Assembly: GCA_964540535.1 (NCBI GenBank)
Contig: CAZIMO010000002.1
Coordinates: 1-64,000 of the forward strand
Direction: 5' to 3'
DNA: 64,000 bases
Source: Fimenecus sp964540535
GTDB lineage: Bacteria > Bacillota > Clostridia > Oscillospirales > Acutalibacteraceae
Below are positions 7,713 to 17,168 of the stretch, in pieces. A program made the position numbers and the translations under genes. Below the pieces are notes generated by a model. That model was not told the DNA's origin. It saw nothing but the letters and a program-made list of their open reading frames with translations, and did not search any database. Positions within the stretch are counted from its first letter, which is position 1; each line of letters opens with the position of its first letter.

Positions 7713-8960
7713 TCAGTCTCTGCGGAGTGCTTCAATGGGCGGCATTTTTGCGGCTCTGCGCGCAGGGTAAACGCCGAAGATGATACCGATTGCCGAAGAA
7801 AATCCAACTGCCAAAACAACCGTTGAGGTTTGCACTGCCAAAGGAACATTCATAAGGTGCGATACCGTTGCCGCTACGGCGATACCTAACAGCAAGCCTA
7901 TTATACCGCCTATCAAACAAAGGATTATGGATTCGGTTAAGAACTGGAACATAATTGTTCCTGTTTTTGCGCCTAAAGCTTTTCTTATACCGATTTCTCG
8001 GGTACGCTCGGTAATTGAAACAAGCATTATATTCATAACGCCTATACCGCCTACCACAAGCGAAATAGCGCTTACGGCAGCTATGAATATTGTAAACACA
8101 TTGATAACCGTATCAAGCAAATCAATATAGGTTGCCATATTAGTAACAGAATAGCAATCCTTTTCAAAATTATCGTGAAGCGAACGCACATAATTTATTG
8201 CAGCAGTACCGATACCGTCGAGCTGGCTTTCATCAACAGCGGTAATATTGATTGTTTCATAACGGTTTTGAGTTGAACCGTTGATTTCGGTCACAACTGA
8301 AGCAGGCATAATCATCATACAGCTTGTCATCTGCATTCCGCCCATCATTGACGACATTTGCTCCATATAATCTTCAGTATCCATATTCATACCTGCCATT
8401 ATATCAATAACGCCGATAATCTTTACGGAAATTGTGAGTGTATCTGAAGTACAGCTTATATATTCGCCGACTGCATTTTTAGTTCCAAAAAGCTGTAACG
8501 CACTGCTGACATCAATAACGCCCACATATTTACCCTGTTCAAATTCCTCTTGATTGAAAAATCTGCCGTAAATACACGGAGTTCTCATAAGGCTCTGCAT
8601 ATCGGTATTTCCGCCGATACCCATTAAAAAGCCGTTTTGGTCATTAGCACTCATTTGGCACATTGCCATACTCTGCATCGAGGCATACTGAACACCGTCA
8701 AGCTTTTTGATTGCCGCAATATCTGCATCGGTGAAATAGTCTTCATCATCGGCGACGCCGCTTTTAACCGTCAATGAAATGGCGCTGTTGCCCATATCCC
8801 TAATCATTCCTACAATATAATCACGGCCGCCGTTACCTACGGTTACAATTGCAATAACAGACGCAACGCCGATAATTATGCCGAGCATAGTAAGCAGAGA
8901 ACGCATTAAATTTGTTTTTATGCTAAAAACGGCAATTCGGATATTTTCTTTTATATTCAA
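7713..8960 (-). CDS. MacB/FtsX-type ABC transporter permease
   Basis: The 415-residue protein has one N-terminal membrane segment (about 18-42, LLTMLGIIIGVASVIAIV), a large extracytoplasmic MacB-PCD domain, and three C-terminal segments with the FtsX signature (VSITERTREIGIRKALGAKTG). MacB-type permeases are mechanotransmission transporters that export peptides, antibiotics or lipoproteins with a membrane-fusion partner. That partner is encoded 40 bases upstream. The ATPase gene that normally sits between or next to them is not present in this operon, so it must lie elsewhere or be lost. The extracytoplasmic domain contains a Met-rich stretch. Confidence 0.88.
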   Translation of the reverse strand: MNIKENIRIAVFSIKTNLMRSLLTMLGIIIGVASVIAIVTVGNGGRDYIVGMIRDMGNSAISLTVKSGVADDEDYFTDADIAAIKKLDGVQYASMQSMAMCQMSANDQNGFLMGIGGNTDMQSLMRTPCIYGRFFNQEEFEQGKYVGVIDVSSALQLFGTKNAVGEYISCTSDTLTISVKIIGVIDIMAGMNMDTEDYMEQMSSMMGGMQMTSCMMIMPASVVTEINGSTQNRYETINITAVDESQLDGIGTAAINYVRSLHDNFEKDCYSVTNMATYIDLLDTVINVFTIFIAAVSAISLVVGGIGVMNIMLVSITERTREIGIRKALGAKTGTIMFQFLTESIILCLIGGIIGLLLGIAVAATVSHLMNVPLAVQTSTVVLAVGFSSAIGIIFGVYPARRAAKMPPIEALRRD

Positions 8961-9000
8961 AATAATACTCTCCTTAAATGCTGACTAAACTGTAAAAATT

Positions 9001-10572
9001 TTAATCAGCATTGCCTGTTTTAGCGGTTATTTTAGTGCCGTCTTGAATATTGGGGTCCGGGCTTTTTACTACTTTATCGCCCAATTTAAGTCCGTCAACA
9101 ACTTCATAGCAGGTGTCGTCAAGAGTACCCTTGGTAATTGCTTTTTTTGTAACGATTTTCTCTGCGCTGTCATAAATAAACACTGAATATGTGCCGTTAT
9201 CATACATTACGCATTCAACCGGTACTTTTAAAACCTCGTCAACGGTTGAGAGTTTGATTTTAATATCAACATCAAAGCCGATTACAATTTTTTCATCCGG
9301 ATTTTTGATTTTAACCTCTACGGTTGCGCCCGTTGCACCTGCTGATGTTCCCATAAGCGAGCCTAAACTGATACCGTTTGATTCTGCGGCAGTTGCGCCT
9401 ACATAAACAACCTCGCCCTCATATTCAGTTCCAAGGCTTGTAACGACGGCTTCCATACCGACTTTAATTTTAAGAAGATCTGATTTGCCGACAGTTACCG
9501 ATACAAGCATATTATCATAGCTTTCAAGGGTAATACCTGTGCCTGTAGGAACGGAAGATGCTCCGCTGAAAAGCGATCCTAATGTATTTGAATCAACCCC
9601 CGCTGAACCGAGAAGCGCAGAAAGATCGATTGCTGAACCGTTTTCTTGAACCGGGACAAAGCTTTCGCCTGCTTTAATATTTACAACTGTGACTATGCCG
9701 TTATTTTCTGCATACCAGCCGTTTTTCATTTTATCGTAAACAGCCTTTACGCTGTCATAGCTTTTCTTTTTACTGTCGGCAACTGATTTTAATGCTTCAA
9801 GAACTGAATCGTTTGTTGAAACAGCGAGAGCGGATTCTGCCTGTAATGAAGAAAGTTCAGAGGTGAGCTGTGCAAGCTGAATATTTTTCTGCATAAGCTC
9901 TTCTGCTGATGAAGTGTCAACTGAAGCTACCGGAACTTCAACATTAGCTGCAGCGGCTGCAAAGCCGTCAATCTGTTCTTGTGTTGCGCCGTTTTCTTTC
10001 ATCTGAGCTGTAATTGCGTCAATCTGCTCTTGCGGAATTGACTGTGTTTCAGTTACAGGTTCTGCATTTTCAACCGCAGTTTCAAGCTTTGCGATTTCTT
10101 TTTCAAGCGCTGAAATTTCTGACTTTTTAGCGGCAATATCCTTTTCTAACTTAGCTTTTTTGCTTGTATTAGCATCCGATGAAGATTTGGCATCGTTATA
10201 CTCTTTAAGCGCCTTGTTATACTCTTTCTGAGCGTCGGTAAGATATTTTGAAACACCCGACACATTAAACGAAGCAAGCTTATCGCCCTTTGAAACCCTA
10301 TCGCCAACCTTTACAAGAACCTCTTCGACAGTTACACCCTCAATAGCGGTAAAGCTTTCACTGACACCCGAGGTTACAGTACCGCTAACATCAAGTGTAT
10401 CGACAATTGAACCGTAATTGACCTCTGCGATTTCATACTCCGCAGGGGGTTCGGGTTTGAAATTGGAATACAGTACATAAGCCACTAACACAATCATAAA
10501 AGTAATGAAAGCGATTATGCCTATTTTTGCCTTTAAACTTTTCTTTTTGAAGTTCTTAAACAACGAAATCAC
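9001..10572 (-). CDS. HlyD/MacA-family membrane fusion protein
   Basis: This protein of about 523 residues has a single N-terminal membrane anchor (about 17-36), a lipoyl-like half motif around residues 75-105 (ESFTAIEGVTVEEVLVKVGD, VSKGDKLASFN), a long coiled-coil hairpin (about 115-280) and beta-barrel/membrane-proximal domains at the C-terminus (KVPVECVMYDNGTYSVFI). MacA-type adaptors partner with MacB-type permeases, and that gene follows directly. The annotated first codon is GTG at 10572, but AAAAAGG lies only one base away. A TTG at 10563 would be better spaced, so the exact start is uncertain. In a Gram-positive cell the protein would face the cell wall. Confidence 0.85.
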   Translation of the reverse strand: MISLFKNFKKKSLKAKIGIIAFITFMIVLVAYVLYSNFKPEPPAEYEIAEVNYGSIVDTLDVSGTVTSGVSESFTAIEGVTVEEVLVKVGDRVSKGDKLASFNVSGVSKYLTDAQKEYNKALKEYNDAKSSSDANTSKKAKLEKDIAAKKSEISALEKEIAKLETAVENAEPVTETQSIPQEQIDAITAQMKENGATQEQIDGFAAAAANVEVPVASVDTSSAEELMQKNIQLAQLTSELSSLQAESALAVSTNDSVLEALKSVADSKKKSYDSVKAVYDKMKNGWYAENNGIVTVVNIKAGESFVPVQENGSAIDLSALLGSAGVDSNTLGSLFSGASSVPTGTGITLESYDNMLVSVTVGKSDLLKIKVGMEAVVTSLGTEYEGEVVYVGATAAESNGISLGSLMGTSAGATGATVEVKIKNPDEKIVIGFDVDIKIKLSTVDEVLKVPVECVMYDNGTYSVFIYDSAEKIVTKKAITKGTLDDTCYEVVDGLKLGDKVVKSPDPNIQDGTKITAKTGNAD

Positions 10573-10594
10573 GCCTTTTTAAATATTTCATCTT

Positions 10595-10623
10595 ATTTTA
10601 CAACGATTTCACTAAAATTCCAA
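10595..10623 (-). promoter_or_regulatory. Promoter of the efflux operon
   Basis: TTGGAA (10618-10623) and TAAAAT (10595-10600) have a 17-base spacer on the minus strand, 23 bases before the first gene. Confidence 0.5.
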
Positions 10624-10707
10624 TAGATTTTTTATGAATAAACTGTAAATTTATAACACTTTTTTTCATATATTTAACTATTCAATATACAGTCAAAGGT
10701 GAGAAAA

Positions 10708-11190
10708 GTGTCAAAAAAAATTACGGTTATTTTTATTTGTTTTATTCTGGCTTTTCTTTGCGGATGCTCGCAGGAAAGCAAATTCGGTGTTCAGCAATTC
10801 ACGGAAAGAATCAACAACCAATACGGAACGGATTTTGCCACATCCGATTTCATTTTAGGAACTGATGAGAATGATGAAAATTATCTTTTTTGTGAAAAGG
10901 GAGATATGCTGATTTCTCTTTCTCTTGACAGTAACAATACTATTCGTGGTGTCGGATTGCTGTTTACGGAAAATGCCGATATAAATTCGGGAATAAACAC
11001 ATTTTTGCAGATATGCTGTATATTAACAGGCGAAAGTGAAGAAAGCCAAAAGGCAACGCTTACAAATTGCCAAATAACCGCTGAAAAAATAAAATATGCC
11101 GACAGCAGTTTTGTTATTACCGTCGGCAAATTCAAATATTCGGTTATTTGCAACAATTACAGCATTACACTGTTCTGTGACAGAGCGTAA
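10708..11190 (+). CDS. Small lipoprotein, function unknown
   Basis: This is one of only two plus-strand genes recognised here. The product of about 160 residues begins with a signal peptide and lipobox (FLCGC), so it is probably a surface lipoprotein. The rest is a compact alpha/beta sequence without a motif I recognise. The GTG at 10708 is preferred over the in-frame GTG at 10699 because AAAGGTG lies at normal distance only from the former. It converges with cysS, with six bases between the two stops and no clear terminator in the gap. Confidence 0.6.
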   Translation: MSKKITVIFICFILAFLCGCSQESKFGVQQFTERINNQYGTDFATSDFILGTDENDENYLFCEKGDMLISLSLDSNNTIRGVGLLFTENADINSGINTFLQICCILTGESEESQKATLTNCQITAEKIKYADSSFVITVGKFKYSVICNNYSITLFCDRA

Positions 11191-11196
11191 AAAAGC

Positions 11197-12600
11197 TTAT
11201 TCTCTGTGCCATTTAACGCCTTGCGGTGTATCCTCAAGCACGATACCCTGCGCCTTAAGCTCGTCACGAATTCTGTCAGCCTCCGCCCAATTTTTATCTT
11301 TACGCGCTTGGGTACGAGCTTCAATAAGCTGTTCAATTTTATCGTCAAGACTTTCGGTTTTTCTGTTATAAACCAAGCCGAGAACTCCTGTAAGCTCATC
11401 GAAAAGGTTTGCAGCAAATTCAACAAGCTCTTTTGAAGGAGCGTCTGTGATTACGCTTGTATTTATATCGCGGACAAGCTCAAACACTGCCGAGATAGCG
11501 TCGGCTGTATTCAGATCATCATCCATAGCTTTGATAAACTGATCACGGCGAGAATTGAGAGTTACTTTGATTTCTTCTGAATTTTCGGGAACAGTATTAA
11601 CTGTATTCTTCATTGCAAAATCAAGACTTTCACGGCAGTTATAAAGACGTACAAGCGAGGCTTTGCACTGCTCAACAATATCAATGCTGTAATTTATGGG
11701 GCTTCTGTAATGAGAGGAAATTAAGAAATAACGGATAGGTTCATAGCCGTATTCATTTGCAACATCGCGTACAGTGAAGAAATTGCCGAGAGATTTTGAC
11801 ATTTTCACATTATCAACGCTGATAAAACCGTTGTGCATCCAATAATTTGCAAAGGGTGCGTCATTACAGCACTCGCTTTGCGCGATTTCGTTTTCGTGAT
11901 GCGGGAAAATCAAATCCTGACCGCCGCAGTGAATGTCAATAGTATTGCCGAGATAACGGCGCACCATCGCCGAGCATTCAATATGCCAGCCCGGTCTGCC
12001 GTGGCCCCAAGGCGACTCCCAATAGGGTTCGCCCGGCTTTGCACTCTTCCAAAGGGCAAAATCCATAGGCTCACGCTTTACCTCTTCAATGTTAATTCTT
12101 GCTCCTGCCTCTAAATCCTCAAGGGGCTGATGCGAAAGCTTGCCGTATTCTTTAAACTTTTTGGGGCTAAAATAAACATCGCCGTTTTCTGCCGCATAAG
12201 CATAGCCTTTTTCAACAAGAGCGCTTACAATTGAAATGATTTCGTCAATATTTTCGGTTGCCTTGGGGTGAACCGTTGCTTCACGGACATTTAATCCCTT
12301 TGCGTCAACGCGAAATTCTTCAATGTACTTTTCGGAAACGGTTTTGTAATCTGTACCCTCTTCATTAGCGCGGCGGATAATTTTATCGTCAATATCAGTG
12401 AAATTCTGAACAAACTTAACATTGTAGCCGCGGTACTCCATATATCTTCTGAATGTATCAAACACGCAGAGCGGTCGGGCGTTGCCGATATGAATGTAAT
12501 TGTAAACCGTAGGACCGCAGGCATAAACCTTTAATTCGTTTGGGTCAATTGGCTTCAATTCTTCTTTTTGTCTTGTGAGAGTGTTAAAAATCTTCATCAT
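11197..12600 (-). CDS. cysS: Cysteinyl-tRNA synthetase
   Basis: The product of about 467 residues charges tRNA-Cys with cysteine. It shows the class I signatures HIGN (IHIGNARP, near residue 37) and KMSKS (VKMSKSLGN), the zinc-binding cysteines and histidine (CGPTVYNY, WHIECSAM, HHENEIAQSE) and the anticodon-binding C-terminal domain. Two adjacent ATG codons can serve as start (12600 or 12597). GGAG in the end of cysE is better spaced for the second. The gene overlaps the cysE stop, so the pair is translationally coupled and shares the cysteine T-box. Confidence 0.97.
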   Translation of the reverse strand: MMKIFNTLTRQKEELKPIDPNELKVYACGPTVYNYIHIGNARPLCVFDTFRRYMEYRGYNVKFVQNFTDIDDKIIRRANEEGTDYKTVSEKYIEEFRVDAKGLNVREATVHPKATENIDEIISIVSALVEKGYAYAAENGDVYFSPKKFKEYGKLSHQPLEDLEAGARINIEEVKREPMDFALWKSAKPGEPYWESPWGHGRPGWHIECSAMVRRYLGNTIDIHCGGQDLIFPHHENEIAQSECCNDAPFANYWMHNGFISVDNVKMSKSLGNFFTVRDVANEYGYEPIRYFLISSHYRSPINYSIDIVEQCKASLVRLYNCRESLDFAMKNTVNTVPENSEEIKVTLNSRRDQFIKAMDDDLNTADAISAVFELVRDINTSVITDAPSKELVEFAANLFDELTGVLGLVYNRKTESLDDKIEQLIEARTQARKDKNWAEADRIRDELKAQGIVLEDTPQGVKWHRE

Positions 12601-13238
12601 TTTTCTCCTTCTTGATATTTCAACAATTCTTGTTCCAGCTTGTCAATTTTTGCATTTAAACGGCAGAACTCCTGTGAAACAGGGTCGGGAATATGAACTT
12701 GATCGAGGTTATCAACACGCTTGCCGTTGCGTTTGATTACTCTTGCAGGCACGCCGACCGCCGTTGAATTAGGCGGAATTTCATCAAGCACCACTGCACC
12801 CGACGCAATATTTGAGTAATCGCCAACCTTAAACGGACCTAACACCTTGGCGCCCGAGCCAATCATTACGCCGTTGCCGATTGTCGGATGGCGCTTGCCT
12901 GTATCCTTACCTGTACCGCCGAGGGTAACGCCTTGATAAATAGTTACATCATCGCCGATTTCAGCAGTTTCACCTATGACCACACCTGTGCCGTGGTCAA
13001 TAAAAAAACGTTTGCCTATGGTAGCGCCCGGATGAATTTCAATATTTGTCTTTTTTGCCGAATGCTGTGATATTGCACGGGCTATAAATTTCATATCTCG
13101 GCGAAAAAACCAATTTGCAACCCGATGCGCCCTTACAGCTTTAAGCCCCGGGTAAAGAAACAGTATTTCAAGCACGGAGGTTGCCGCAGGGTCACGGTCT
13201 TTAACTGTTTTAATATCCTCTTTTAATCTGTCAAACAA
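12597..13238 (-). CDS. cysE: Serine O-acetyltransferase
   Basis: This enzyme makes O-acetylserine, the acceptor for cysteine synthesis. The 213-residue protein has the N-terminal helical domain (LKEDIKTVKDRDPAATS) and the left-handed beta-helix with hexapeptide repeats (IEIHPGATIGKRFFIDHGTG, GVTLGGTG, HPTIGNGVMIGSGAKVLG). An open frame continues 62 codons further upstream, but that part is the T-box leader. The true start is the TTG at 13238, with GGAGG seven bases before it and a normal family N-terminus. It overlaps cysS and is controlled by the T-box. Confidence 0.95.
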   Translation of the reverse strand: MFDRLKEDIKTVKDRDPAATSVLEILFLYPGLKAVRAHRVANWFFRRDMKFIARAISQHSAKKTNIEIHPGATIGKRFFIDHGTGVVIGETAEIGDDVTIYQGVTLGGTGKDTGKRHPTIGNGVMIGSGAKVLGPFKVGDYSNIASGAVVLDEIPPNSTAVGVPARVIKRNGKRVDNLDQVHIPDPVSQEFCRLNAKIDKLEQELLKYQEGEK

Positions 13239-13487
13239 TAATATCCCTCCAAAAAATAAAATCCTCCGTCTGCACAAATACAGACGAAGGCGAATAATCG
13301 CGGTTCCACTTCGATTTATAACTTTAAAGGTCTTAACGCGACTGAACGGGTATGTATTTCCACATACCGACTCACGAATGCACTTCGCAAAAGCATATAA
13401 ATGCGTGCTTTCAGCCGATGACACGCAATCTCTGACAATAAAATCTTTTGCTACTCTTTTCGGTCAATGTCTTTAATCACTATATTA
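13239..13487 (-). ncRNA. Cysteine T-box riboswitch leader
   Basis: The leader of cysE-cysS carries the T-box core AAGTGGAACCGCG (minus strand, 13299-13311), just before a strong terminator. Further upstream are the GGCTGAAAG stem I element and a candidate specifier TGC followed by A (GAAGTGCATTCGTGAGT). TGC is a cysteine codon, which fits both downstream genes. Uncharged tRNA-Cys should stabilise the antiterminator and raise expression when cysteine is short. Confidence 0.9.
13251..13290 (-). terminator. T-box-controlled terminator
   Basis: The minus strand forms CCTTCGTCTG paired with CAGACGGAGG, followed by a T-rich tail that ends at the cysE ribosome binding site. It overlaps the T-box fold and is the regulated switch. 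Confidence 0.85.
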
Positions 13488-13493
13488 TATGTA

Positions 13494-13522
13494 ATTATAC
13501 CACAAGGGTTCGCAATTTGCAA
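13494..13522 (-). promoter_or_regulatory. Promoter of cysE-cysS
   Basis: TTGCAA (13517-13522) and a perfect TATAAT (13494-13499) are spaced by 17 bases, directly after the pgsA stop. Confidence 0.7.
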
Positions 13523-14113
13523 TTATTTTGTGAAATCAATTATTTTTATGCTGTCTTTAATATAAATTATTCCCGAAGCTACGGTTAAAACGGCAGTAAT
13601 CCACAACAAACCGTTTGAAATTACTGATAATTCGGGAAGTCTTGCAAAAAAATCATAATTAAGATTGGTAAAAACAGAATAAGCCTCTCCCAAAACCATA
13701 ATTACGATTGTAAAAACCATTTGACTTACGGTTTTGATTTTACCCCAATTATTCGCAGGTATTACAACGCCGTCTGCCGCGGCAATCATACGGATTGATG
13801 AAATTGCAAATTCGCGTGTAAGCACTATCATTACAATCCAGATATTGCAAAGTCCCATTACCGTAAACGCTAAAAGCGCGGCGGTAGTAAGAATTTTATC
13901 AGCTATGGGATCAAGAAACTTACCGAAATTTGTAATTTGGTTATTTTTGCGAGCAAGATGACCGTCTATTGTATCGGTTATTGACGCCACAGCAAATATC
14001 AGACAGCTAATAAGGAAACGGTGGGGAAGCCATTCGCACAAAATAACCGCAAGAAAAATCGGAGTTAATATAATTCGTAAAACCGTCAGTTTATTTGGGG
14101 TATTCAGCTTCAT
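13523..14113 (-). CDS. pgsA: Phosphatidylglycerophosphate synthase
   Basis: The 196-residue membrane enzyme transfers phosphatidyl from CDP-diacylglycerol to glycerol-3-phosphate, the first step to phosphatidylglycerol and cardiolipin. The CDP-alcohol phosphotransferase motif is complete: DTIDGHLAR, then GKFLDPIAD, with all four aspartates. Four to six membrane helices are visible. The start overlaps the rimO stop by four bases (ATGA), as part of a recA-recX-rimO-pgsA gene run. Confidence 0.93.
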   Translation of the reverse strand: MKLNTPNKLTVLRIILTPIFLAVILCEWLPHRFLISCLIFAVASITDTIDGHLARKNNQITNFGKFLDPIADKILTTAALLAFTVMGLCNIWIVMIVLTREFAISSIRMIAAADGVVIPANNWGKIKTVSQMVFTIVIMVLGEAYSVFTNLNYDFFARLPELSVISNGLLWITAVLTVASGIIYIKDSIKIIDFTK

Positions 14114-15435
14114 ACTGCCTCTCCTGTAAGTACGCCCTCAACACTGTTTATTACCTCAACATCCACAAGGTCGCCGTCTTGAAGCTCATATCCGCAAACA
14201 AAGCTGATTTGCGTATCAATTTCGGGTGCGTCCATATATGTTCTGCCGTAGTAAGAGTCTGTGTAAGCATCATAGCCCTCAACAATTGTTTTAAGCACCT
14301 TACCGATAAGGCTATCGTTAATTTCGTCAAGAATAGCGTTTTGACGCTCATTCAATATTTCAGCGCGCTCTGCACGGATTTCACTGTCTAACATTCCGTC
14401 AAGCTTCGCCGCAGGAGTACCCTCTTCTTCAGAGTAGGCAAAGCAACCCATTCGCTCAAAACGCATTTCTTCTGCAAATTCGCAAAGCTCATTAAATTCT
14501 TCTTCAGTTTCACCGGGGAAGCCGGCAATGAATGTGGTACGGAGTGTAACGCCGTCAATTCGGTCACGAATTTTATTGAGAAGCTCTGTGAGAGTTTGGC
14601 GGTCGCCGTGTCGGTTCATTCTTTTAAGCACACGGGCATTGCAATGCTGAAGCGGAATATCCATATATTTCACAATTTTATTGTTATTTGCGATCTCGTC
14701 AATAAGCGCGTCGTCAATTCTTTCGGGATAAAGATAGAGAAGTCGTATCCACTCAATACCGTCAATTCTCGAAAGTGCACGAAGCAATGGTACAAGTGCA
14801 TTTTTGCCGTATAAATCTTCACCGTAGCGGGTCGTATCCTGTGCAACAACCACAAGCTCTTTTACACCCTCACCTGCAAGCTTTTGAGCTTCAGCCAAAA
14901 TACTTTCACTTGAACGACTTCTGTATTCGCCGCGGATTGATGGAATTGCGCAGTATGTGCAGTGATTTGAACATCCCTCGGCAATTTTAAGGTATGCAGA
15001 ATACTGCGGAGTTGTAAGAATTCTGTCACCTTCAATTTTAAGTTCGGTTTTTTCAGGATATTCTTCTATTTTTTCTCCCTCAATCAATTTATTGCAGACT
15101 TCGCATATATCTTGGTTTGCGCCTATTCCGATTACGCCATCAACCTCGGGGATTTCTGCTAAAACCTCTGACTGATATCGTTCGGCAAGACAGCCTGTAA
15201 CGAGGATTTTCATATTTGGACAGTCCTCTTTATATGAAACCATATCAAGAATATTTTCAATCGACTCTTTTTTTGCGTCTTCAATAAAACCGCAGGTATT
15301 TACTATTACAACATCCGCTTCCATTGGGTCGTTTACAATTTCAAAGCCGTTATTTTGAAGCTTGGCGAGCATAATCTCGGCGTCAACTTGATTTTTGGGA
15401 CAGCCCAGCGAAATCATACCTATTTTTTTAGTCAT
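14110..15435 (-). CDS. rimO: Ribosomal protein S12 methylthiotransferase RimO
   Basis: This radical-SAM enzyme adds a methylthio group to the conserved aspartate of ribosomal protein S12. The protein of about 441 residues has the N-terminal UPF0004 domain (GMISLGCPKNQVDAE, VVIVNTCGFI, CLAERY), the radical-SAM cluster motif CSNHCTYC with IPSIRG, and a C-terminal TRAM domain. The ATG at 15435 is chosen over an in-frame TTG at 15453 because GAGGAAG precedes it. It overlaps the end of recX by eight bases. Confidence 0.95.
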   Translation of the reverse strand: MTKKIGMISLGCPKNQVDAEIMLAKLQNNGFEIVNDPMEADVVIVNTCGFIEDAKKESIENILDMVSYKEDCPNMKILVTGCLAERYQSEVLAEIPEVDGVIGIGANQDICEVCNKLIEGEKIEEYPEKTELKIEGDRILTTPQYSAYLKIAEGCSNHCTYCAIPSIRGEYRSRSSESILAEAQKLAGEGVKELVVVAQDTTRYGEDLYGKNALVPLLRALSRIDGIEWIRLLYLYPERIDDALIDEIANNNKIVKYMDIPLQHCNARVLKRMNRHGDRQTLTELLNKIRDRIDGVTLRTTFIAGFPGETEEEFNELCEFAEEMRFERMGCFAYSEEEGTPAAKLDGMLDSEIRAERAEILNERQNAILDEINDSLIGKVLKTIVEGYDAYTDSYYGRTYMDAPEIDTQISFVCGYELQDGDLVDVEVINSVEGVLTGEAV

Positions 15436-16054
15436 AGTTATCTTCCTCATCAAATTCGTTTAAGTCAGAAAGGGCATTTTTTATATCGGAATATGAATAA
15501 CCGAGACGCATCAGTGCGTCAACAGTACGTTTTCTGCCCTTTTCATCGCTTAATTTATTCATATATTTTTTCTTAACTAATACTATAATACGGGATTTGG
15601 CATTATTGTCAAGAGACTCAATGGTATTTTGTGCAATTTCACGGTCAATTCCTTTAAAAACTAACTCTTGTTTAATTCTTTTGGGGCTGTAACCCTTACG
15701 CTCGTAAAGCTCGTTGGCAAGAATTGAGGCAAATTCTTCATCATTCAAAAGGCCTAATTCGGTAAGTCTTTCACAGGCTTTTTCAGCGCTTGCCTTTTCG
15801 TGCCCTTTTTCACAGAGCTTTTTAATCAATTCCTTTGTGCCGTAAGGTCTGCGTGAGAGAAAATCAAGACTTTTATTATAAGCACGGCGAAAACTGACCG
15901 CGTCAAGTAACTCGGTCAGTTCGTCTTCGTCTATTTCTTTTAAATTTCTGTACTTTTCGGAAAACCAATAGTCGCTGTCAACAGTGGCGCGGTATTCATC
16001 ATCAACATAGATATGAATTTTATTGGCTTTCCCCTGCTTTACAGATAAAATCAT
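15428..16054 (-). CDS. recX: RecX, regulator of RecA
   Basis: The 208-residue protein has the three tandem helical repeats of RecX (for example LDFLSRRPYGTKELIKKL and GLLNDEEFASILANE) after an N-terminal strand-rich part found in Firmicutes RecX. RecX caps or disassembles RecA filaments. Its start overlaps the recA stop by four bases, so coexpression with recA is expected. Confidence 0.93.
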   Translation of the reverse strand: MILSVKQGKANKIHIYVDDEYRATVDSDYWFSEKYRNLKEIDEDELTELLDAVSFRRAYNKSLDFLSRRPYGTKELIKKLCEKGHEKASAEKACERLTELGLLNDEEFASILANELYERKGYSPKRIKQELVFKGIDREIAQNTIESLDNNAKSRIIVLVKKKYMNKLSDEKGRKRTVDALMRLGYSYSDIKNALSDLNEFDEEDNYD

Positions 16055-17151
16055 TCGTCATCCACCGCTATATCAAGCTTTGCACGTGCGGCGGCTTTTG
16101 TTGTGGGAACTTTTACAACCTCTGGCTGTGAAACAGGAGCGGATGCGCTTTTTTTGGCTTCAAGAGCTTCTTTCATCTTTTCACGAACCTGCTTTTCAAT
16201 TTCGTCAGCCAAATCGGGATTCTGCTTAAAGAGGATCTTTACATTCTCTCTGCCTTGGCCAAGACGCTGTTCGCCGTAATAAAACCACGCGCCGCTCTTT
16301 CTGATAATCTCAAACTTAACGCCCAAATCAATAATTTCGCCGACTTTTGAGATACCCTCGCCGTACATAATATCAAACTCTGCCTCTTTAAAGGGCGGAG
16401 CAACCTTATTCTTAACAATCTTTGCACGGGTATGTGCGCCTACAAATTCGCCGCCCTGACCTTTAAGCTGTTCAACACGGCGAACATCAATACGCACCGA
16501 TGCGTAGAATTTCAAAGCACGGCCGCCTGTTGTAACCTCGGGGTTGCCGTAAGTTACGCCGACCTTTTCACGAAGCTGATTGATAAAGATGATAAGAGTG
16601 TTTGACTTATTTATTACGCCTGCAAGCTTACGGAGAGCCTGCGACATTAAACGGGCGTGGAGACCCACATGGCTGTCGCCCATATCGCCCTCAATTTCAG
16701 CGCGGGGAACAAGTGCGGCAACAGAGTCAACAACGATAATATCAATAGCACCCGAACGAGCCAATGCTTCGGCAATTTCAAGTGCCTGCTCGCCGTTATC
16801 AGGCTGAGAAACAAGAAGAGAATTGATATCAACACCGAGATTTTCAGCATATTCAGGATCAAGAGCGTGCTCGGCATCTATAAAAGCCGCTTCGCCGCCG
16901 TTTTTTTGCGCTTGGGCAACAACATGCAAAGCAAGAGTTGTTTTACCGGAAGATTCCGGTCCGTAGATTTCAATAATTCTGCCCTTGGGTAAACCGCCGA
17001 TACCTGTTGCGTGGTCAAGAGAAATTGAGCCTGTTGAAACAGCCTCAACATTAAGCGCGCTGTTTTCGCCAAGACGCATAACCGCGCCCTTGCCGTAATT
17101 CTTTTCTATTTGAAGTAACGCAGTTTCTAATGCTTTTGCTTTATCAGCCAT
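16051..17151 (-). CDS. recA: Recombinase RecA
   Basis: The 366-residue recombinase forms filaments on single-stranded DNA and stimulates LexA self-cleavage. Visible elements are Walker A GPESSGKTT, Walker B (IIVVDSVAAL), the DNA-binding loops (GVTYGNPEVTTGGRALKFYAS) and a variable acidic C-terminus. The open frame extends to 17175, but the ATG at 17151 has GAGG at good spacing and the usual MADKAKALE beginning. Promoter and LexA box are visible upstream. Confidence 0.98.
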   Translation of the reverse strand: MADKAKALETALLQIEKNYGKGAVMRLGENSALNVEAVSTGSISLDHATGIGGLPKGRIIEIYGPESSGKTTLALHVVAQAQKNGGEAAFIDAEHALDPEYAENLGVDINSLLVSQPDNGEQALEIAEALARSGAIDIIVVDSVAALVPRAEIEGDMGDSHVGLHARLMSQALRKLAGVINKSNTLIIFINQLREKVGVTYGNPEVTTGGRALKFYASVRIDVRRVEQLKGQGGEFVGAHTRAKIVKNKVAPPFKEAEFDIMYGEGISKVGEIIDLGVKFEIIRKSGAWFYYGEQRLGQGRENVKILFKQNPDLADEIEKQVREKMKEALEAKKSASAPVSQPEVVKVPTTKAAARAKLDIAVDDE

Positions 17152-17168
17152 TTTAAAGTCCTCACAAT

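Noticed and set aside
13239..13424. A 62-residue N-terminal extension of CysE
   Set aside because: The extension is the T-box leader; the TTG at 13238 has GGAGG and the normal family N-terminus.
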